DNA of 64,000 nt from Sindora glabra (lineage: Eukaryota > Streptophyta > Magnoliopsida > Fabales > Fabaceae), in contig CM035227.1 in the NCBI GenBank assembly GCA_020226215.1, positions 19,843,866 to 19,907,865 on the forward strand, read 5' to 3'. The position numbers were made by a program, and so were the translations under genes. Position 1 is the stretch's first letter. Every line of letters begins with the position of its first letter. This document shows, in pieces, positions 56,582 to 64,000 of this stretch. The notes below the pieces were generated by a model. That model ran no database searches. It was not told where the DNA came from and saw nothing but the letters and a program-made list of their open reading frames with translations.

Positions 56582-58997
56582 TAAGTGTTACATTTCAAAA
56601 TATTTTACGCAATAAAATAAAATTTATAAATTATTTAAATATTATAAGTAAAATTTTTAAATTATTAAATTTAATTAAAATAAATTTTATTTTGCAAATT
56701 TTTATATTTATTCTTGAAGTATCATATTAATTATTATTATTTATTAGTTATTATTTTTCATCCATAAAAATTAAATAAAATTATTTCTATTTAATTTAAT
56801 TGTTAAAATTAAATTTTACAAAATTTTAAAAATTTTATATTTATTAAATGCTTTATTCAAAGAGGACTTGAGCGTTTCATTGCGATATGGAAGGAATATC
56901 CCCAGTTTGCAAATGAAGAATTCATTTTAAAGAGACAATTAAGCCTCAAGTCCTACCTTGAATGTTGCTTGATAATGAATATCGTCAATCCACGGTCGAA
57001 TAACTCGTTGTTTAGCTGCGAAGAAAGTACGGAAGACAGAAACTATGAAAGAGAAAACAAGAAAGAAGCAATGTTCTCTCTGTTTGGTTTGCCAAAGAAA
57101 AATGGAGAAGAGAGAGAAAAGGAAAATTATTTTCCTATTTTACCCCCAACATCTGCGTCTAAGACCAATAGCATCGTTCTCATCTCTTTCACATCACGAA
57201 TACATCATATAGGCAGCAATAAATCTTTTGAAATATTTGATTTATATTAATTTTATTTTTAAAGTAAATTTTATATCAATTTTAATCCTAAAATTTTAAA
57301 TTTAAGTAAAATTTTAATCTTATTAATATTAACCATTTAAGATAATGATTAAAATTTTACTTGGATTAAAATTTAGCTTAAATTTAAAATTTAGTAAGTC
57401 AAATTGATTCAAATCAACAAATTGATATAAATCGGATGTCTCGAAAACTAAAATAGAGTAAAATATAGAGTTGACAACAAAATTGTTAATTAAAAAAATA
57501 ATAATTATTTATCTTTTATTATAAATATCACATATTTTATGTGCTAATTTTAATAATAATAATTGTTATATTTTTTAGTCATTTTATTGGAACTATTATT
57601 TATTCTTAATATTAGCCACAATTTATTTTGTTAATTTTGATAATTCTACTCATTTTTTGTAACTTATTTTATTAATTTCATTATAATTAATAATTATTCT
57701 TTATATATAATATCTATTTTAACAATGTCATTGTAATCAGTTTACTTAACTTTTATGATTTTTTATTAAAATGTGTTAATTATTATTTATATTATTCATA
57801 GATTTAAAGTAATGGCTTTGTAAAGTAATGTAATGATATTGGGCATTATATAATTCATTAGTTTGATTTCATAGCCTGAAATTGGTGTAAATTTTGAGTT
57901 TAGTGAGTTTGATTCTATAATAATAGTTTTTTTGTTATTTTAATGTATTAACTTTTCTTTTTTTAATTTTTTATTTAATCAAATAAAAAATATTTTTTTC
58001 TTTTTTTCCGAAATTTCTTTTCACTCAAACACAAGGAAAAATAAGCTCTTCTCTCTTTATTTCTTTCCTTCCTTATTTCTTTTGCAACCAAAAGAAGCAT
58101 AAGTATTAATTGGAATCCTTCAATTAATCTTATATTTATATATATTTCTGATATAATTCTACCAATAATATGATATTTTGGTCTGTGGACATTTGAGGAA
58201 ACTTGATTTTGTTGGTATATATTACTGTGGGAGACTCCAACCCATGTATTTTATAGTGAAGTCATGCTATCCGTTAAACCGGACATCCGAATTTAAACGA
58301 CGTATGCCTAGGGATCAAGAAGGGAAAGACCAATTAATTGCCATTATAATTACAAGTAATGGGACAATTTGTTCATTCAAATACCTCCTTTTCCTTTAGT
58401 TTAATCCTCTAGCAGCACTCTCAATAGTGACCCGCAGACTTGACTAAATTTATCTCCTCCCTCAAGTTCAGTATTTGCCTATTTGATTTCCGGGTCCAAA
58501 CATGAAAGTCAAAACAGCCATTAACTAAAAGTTGGGAAATATAAATATAAATATTTGAGAAATGGTTTTTACTGTATGAGTACTCATTTTTCTCTAATAG
58601 AAAATGGTAATAATAGAATCCTACAATTAATGAAGAGAAAATAAGCAGAAAGTAAATTCATAAAAGTAGTAATAGCATTACCCTAAATATCTACACAAAC
58701 ACTGCCTATTACATTATCTTTCAACAAAATCGTTCATGCGCAATTAATTAATAAATGGATCTAGGCTTGCACTTAAGCTTAAAACTTCTTATTTATTTTT
58801 TCATCACATTCATTAATATTGTTTATTTATTATTTTCATTTTAATCCACTAAATTGACTCTGTAACAATCAATTGTAATTCTTTTATTTTCATTGTGATT
58901 ACCAACAGACAATATTTTGTTCATAGTGGGAGAAAAAATGTCATTACATTTGCTAAAAAATCAACAAATTACAAAATATTAACAATTCTTTTGCTCT

Positions 58998-59030
<33 letters not shown>

Positions 59031-62000
59031 TTATTTCTCTATTACGAATTAATTTCTTTATTGAAAGGATATCTAAATTTGACTTTAGCAAGAAAAAATT
59101 TGATGGGATATCCGAATTTGAATGAAACAATATACGTCCTTTGCCCAAGGAGAAGGGGCAATAGCAGGCATTCTTGTGCGGCAACGTCCCTGACGTTATT
59201 TTTGGTGTTTTTTCCTTTTCATATTGTGAGGGAAGAAATACTTGCACCTTGGCCTCTATATCATCTTTAGATATCATTATTTAAACATTATTAATTAATA
59301 ATATTTAAATTTATTTTATTTAATAATTAATTATAAGTTAGTTTGGTTTTTTTCCATTATATTATAATTATGAGTGAAGAAATATTCACACATTACCTAC
59401 TATGCTATCCTTAAATATTAGCATTTAAATGCTATCAACTAATAATATATAAATTTATTTTGCCCGATAAAAATAATTATGAATTAGCTTATTTTTTATT
59501 ATATTATAATTAGTAATAAATAATTATTAATTTATTACTTATATTTAATTAATGATAAATGCTAATAGTAGCACTAAGGACTATAATTAAACATTTATTA
59601 TGCATCAATATTCCTTAGAATTTTTAAAAAAATAAAAACATATCAATATCTCAATTAATATTTCAATACTAAAAATTGATATATTACATGCTTTATACTA
59701 GTACCAAATACAACCGAAATAGAGAGGAAAATACCAAAAAAAATAAATTTTTTTACAATTTTTTCTTCTTTCATAAAGCTCTAATTTACTTACGAGATTT
59801 AATTTTGACGTCCTTTTTTTTTTTTTGGCAATTGAGAGGAGCTAAAAGCCCACACCCCCCCCCCAAAAAAAAAAAAAGGAAAGTTAAACACGGATCCTAG
59901 AAGGGGGGAATTTTCACGTTCAATTTGAAAATTTTGTCATAAATTCATATAAATTTCTGTCAATTATTACATTTTTTTAATATTGTCATGGTATAGGTTG
60001 AGTTTAAAAAATTCTTAATATTACTTATACAAATCATTTAAACATGATTAAGTTTTAAAATATTTTCATTATATAAATTTTCATTTAATTGAGAAATTTA
60101 GCAAATTCATAGTAGAAAAACTTGCCATAAACTTGTGATATTTTTATATTTAATTGAATTTTAAAATTCCTTAATGGTGCCTGTCCAAATTTATAGTTTA
60201 TGGGTGAGTTTTAAAAAGGTTTTCCATTATAAAATTTCTCTTCTAATTAGAACATTAAAAGGTTATTAATTAAGATTAGAAAATTCATAGAAAAGAGGAG
60301 TTGATACTTCATCAGGATATTAATTGAGAGCATTTAAAGCTAATTTATTGGTTAATACTATTCAATGAAATTTCTTTGAAATTTAAAATTTATTTATTCC
60401 TAAGTATAGCTCCAAGTGCTATGCTTAACAAAATCGTTAATTGATTATTGAATAAAATATATTTATATATTATTAATTGATAGTATTTAAATAATAATAT
60501 TTAAAAAAATATGATATATAATATTTACGTAAGTATTCTCCTCGTGAGTGTAAATATAAGATTTTACCCATATGTTAGCTAAATATTTTGGAGAGGAACA
60601 ATACCATTCTTAGTCAACGGAGGATTATATCTAAGCCATTGGAACTTTACGTATTTCAAGGAAATAGAAATGTTGAATTGACTAGATCTTATATTGGATT
60701 CCGCTAGGGGAGGACCATGTCCAAGTCAATGGAGGATTCTAAGTCATTGGAGGGTTACGTATTTCAAGAAAAAAGAATGTTGAATTCACTAGCTCTTTAT
60801 TGGATCCCTGCAAGGGAGAAGTTACGTATAATACTAATTAAGTAATATATTAATATATTATTAAATTTAATCATATATTAAATTTATTTTTTACAATTCA
60901 AATTTTATATATTTTATAATAATATATTAATAATAAATTTTAATAATATACTAATATAAAATTTAATTAATAATATACTATAGAATTTCCCTCCCTTGAA
61001 TTTCTTCCCTACTTGCTAATCTCGATATTGATTTCTTCGCTGGATGCGGAAAGTTTTGTCCATAAATAATCAAGGAAACCTGATTATATGCATCGCGCGG
61101 ATTTTCCACCAATGTAGTCTATAGTCATGCTTCTTGTTAAATTATTTACAAGGTACTACGTAATATATTAGGACAAGTTATATATTTAAAAACTTGAATA
61201 TTTAGTTCTCTTTAACTTTAAAAAGAAAAAATTTGTATAGGATATCCGAATTTGATTGAAACAATATATATCCTATGCTTAAGAATGACAAAATATTTCA
61301 GGACAACGCTTATCCTGCAAATTTTATCCTAATAGAGCATAAATATATCAAAAAACTTACTTTATAAGATAAGATATAGGGTAATATTTTAATTTGGAGT
61401 AGATTTGATTTTAATATAATTTATTTTGTGAAATTTCGTATGTTATTCATATAAATGATGTGTATATATATTATATATGTAAACTTTGAAGCAATTAATT
61501 GTTTAAAATATTTTCAATATTTTTTAATTTAATTATTATATGAAAATTTGAAAAAATGATAAAGAAAATAAAAAAGGAATTATTGTTACTCTAAATTTTG
61601 TAATTTGTGAATTAAATTATGTATTGAAATTGCATTAAATATTATATATTATTTATATTTAAATTTTAGATATATAAAATTTTAAAACTTTATTAATTTT
61701 TTAATTTTTTAATTTTTGTGAATCTTCTCGCCAAATATCGATGTTCCCCGTATCGCAATCGCAAAAGCGATGCCTCAACTTATTCCGGCCCGTGGAGTGA
61801 TACAAATTCATAATAGGACAGCGTGAGGCAGAATAGTCAAAGACAAATATGCCTCCCTGCTATACCCTATTACCATCTCAGAAAGGGAAATAGCAATTAC
61901 AGGCATTCTCGCTCGGTAACATCTCTGATGTTATTTTCGAAGTTTTCCCCTTCTCATCTCACGAGTCCACGGAGACAAAAATATGTTTGTGAATTTAAGA

Positions 62001-64000
62001 AGAGGGATAAATATAGTAATATACTAAATCTCATGTATATCAATAAATTTCACAAATGTTATGTCTGCCTCTTTATTTTTATATTTACGATAAATTATAC
62101 CAAAATCCCTTCTAACTGAGGCAACCATATTCTAGACATGTGTTAGTGGTACGCTGCAAATTCCCATTTTGTTATATGTACGACCTATGGAGAATAAGGA
62201 GATCAACATTTTCCCTATTTGTTTAGTGAGAAGAATATTATTGTTATCGTGTTCCCATGGCTATCGTATTCAGGATTTGCTTAATTAACGAACGAAGTAA
62301 GTACTTGGAGAAATTAAACTTGAGTTTAAATTTACATTGCATTTGTTTAGATGAAAAATATTTTTTAAAATATAATTATAAAATAATAAAAAGAAAATAT
62401 ATTTTATTTACTTAATATTAAATATAAAAAAATTTAAAAAAGTAATTTTTTATTTTAAAAAATAATTTACTTTTCTTGAATACAATAATTTTAAATATCA
62501 TTTTTCAACTATAAATATAAGTGATATTTTACTCTTTATGAATATATATATTATATTTTTTTACAAAAAATATTTTTTGATAAAATAAATTAGAGTTTTA
62601 ATCTAGAGAAAACACAACATTTATCACTGATTATGAAATTCAATAGATACAATAATTACTACTTTTATAAATGAGAAGCTAAATATTGTATTTACTTTTT
62701 AACCTATTATTAATATAAAATATTTTACATTATTAATGAATAAGAAGAAGACACATCATTAAAATAAAAAAAAATTAATTGTAGTAACATAGTTTTAACA
62801 ATTTTTTTATATGATATTACTTGAATGAGTGATAGTATAAAATTAATTTATATTAATTGTGAATCAAATTTTAATCCATCAAACTTGATAGGAAGTAAAT
62901 TTTTTCATAAATTTTTTTACAGATGTTCAAAGTTATTTGATATACAATATTGACATTTTCAATGAAATAATTTTTTATATTTTATTTAGTTCAATTTTGA
63001 TTCTTTTTAGAAATATTGTTAAAATAACTACTATACACTTCAATATGTAATACAAAAAATTAAAAATATCAATTAATTTCAATTAAGATGACTTTTTAAA
63101 ATCATTTCTTATTTTAATTTATTATAAAAATTAGAAGTATAATACAAAAAATTATAATTATCAGTTCTCTTTTTTGAAACCATGTTTCTATTCATCTTTT
63201 CTACCATATTTTTTAAAAATTTATATTTGCTTTTTTAATTTGCTATAAAAACTAAAATTAACTTATATGAAAAAATTAAGATTAAGATGGCTTGTATACA
63301 TCCACATACATATTTCTAAACTCATAATGATTATAAATTGTTAAAGTGACTATTACTTAAATTGAGTGCGGATAATTTCATATTTTTATATATAAATGAA
63401 TCAAAAAACTCTTCTTATAAATAAGATGTAGGTAAGTACTTTTTATATTTAATGAAAATTCTATTCTTTTCATTTTAATAATTAGTAGTGAATCAAATAA
63501 TTTATAAATTTCTTACTTTTTTTTCTTTTTCTGAAAGTTGCACTTTCAATTCTGCCGATCAGCCTCCAAGTTTACTCAAATACAAAATTCTTATTTGGAT
63601 CTAATTCAGCCTAAATTTAAATAAAGAAATAGACATGATAATATTACAATAACGTGGATACCATATGCATTAGTAGATTCCATGAATATTATTTTTAAAT
63701 TTATAGGGAATTAAATCTATAAATAAATTTCTCCTAATTGAGGCCATCGTATTCTAGAGATGTATTTTATTTTCATCAAGAGTAGGAGTTTAAATAGTCT
63801 AAATTATGGTAGACTTAAGACAGGCCAGGTCCGTAGGAAAAAAATTGAAAAAAATTTAATATGATCTAGCCCTAGAGCCTAATGTACAATTAAAATTTGG
63901 GCTGACCTAATTAATATATAGAATTTTGAAGACTTTGCCTAGCATAAGCTTATTAATTATTAGTAAAATACTACTAAGAATGAAATTGCACGAAAAAAGT
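56582..64000. repeat. Upstream flank of GLR copy C
   Basis: Collinear with 35,190-43,250 up to about 63,718, with S-R composite units at 58,178-59,230 and 61,050-61,985 and diverged versions of the 240-bp unit near 60,530 and 60,710. Small features are an (AT)n/(AC)n tract at about 59,002-59,030 and a C10A13 tract at 59,855-59,877. From 63,720 the match to the B flank ends, and a short 'attgaggc..tcgtattctagagatg' segment repeats sequence seen near 62,115. No gene is supported. Confidence 0.75.

Noticed and set aside
59676..59900. Frame ending in H-P-P-P-K-K-K-K-R-K
   Set aside because: Produced by the C10A13 homopolymer tract, so not a credible protein.
61823..62119. 98-codon frame over the R repeat near 61.8 kb
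   Set aside because: The same repeat at 41.3 kb and 59.1 kb does not keep this frame, so it is not under protein-level constraint.

Overview
The window looks like nuclear DNA of a eudicot plant. It is very AT-rich. Its genes are split by canonical GT-AG introns, and its products are plant-specific families: a COR27/COR28-type clock/cold regulator, a plant NDR-type AGC kinase and clade-II-like glutamate receptor-like channels (GLRs). All genes lie on the minus strand. I cannot name the species. I saw no rRNA, tRNA, CRISPR array or prokaryotic operon, although I did not search exhaustively for small RNAs.

Layout. From 1 to 2.9 kb the DNA is AT-rich and intergenic, with a (TA)n tract and one MITE. 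A five-exon COR27/28-like gene fills 2,937-4,343; two inverted evening elements and a G-box lie just upstream of it. From 4.6 to 7.4 kb there is a MITE and a decayed LINE endonuclease fragment. A twelve-exon NDR kinase gene (522 aa) fills 7,488-13,806, with a TATA box and two G-boxes upstream. From about 15.1 kb to the end, the window is a segmentally duplicated GLR array. GLR copy A (20.1-25.8 kb) has lost almost all of exon 1. Copy B (28.5-35.0 kb) and copy C (49.8-54.4 kb) are intact five-exon genes for 906- and 905-aa receptors. Long AT-rich flanks are duplicated along with the genes: 15.1-18.4 kb matches 43.6-47.4 kb, and 35.0-43.25 kb matches 54.4-63.7 kb.

History of the array. Copy B appears to be a chimera. 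Its exons 3-5 and downstream flank match copy C, including a MITE and an intron-4 insertion that A lacks. Its exon 2 (upstream part), intron 1 and exon 1 match copy A, including a 2-kb intron-1 block that C lacks. The switch maps between two variant sites 8 bp apart, at about 30,785-30,793. The A/B boundary at about 25,793 cuts through exon 1 of A. It shows a short shared sequence and a templated-looking insertion, which suggests error-prone end joining. Young non-autonomous transposons (147-bp foldback, about 800-bp Harbinger-like, 514-bp hAT-like, about 2-kb gene-fragment carrier) mark individual copies and help order the events.

I find no wholly new biological system. The most interesting content is the recombination record of the GLR array, the paired evening elements of the COR27/28-like gene, a frame-preserving intron in two GLR copies, and an unexplained composite repeat upstream of GLR B and C. 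The genes are not an operon and are expected to act separately: clock/light/cold signalling, kinase signalling in growth control, and amino-acid-gated ion channels.
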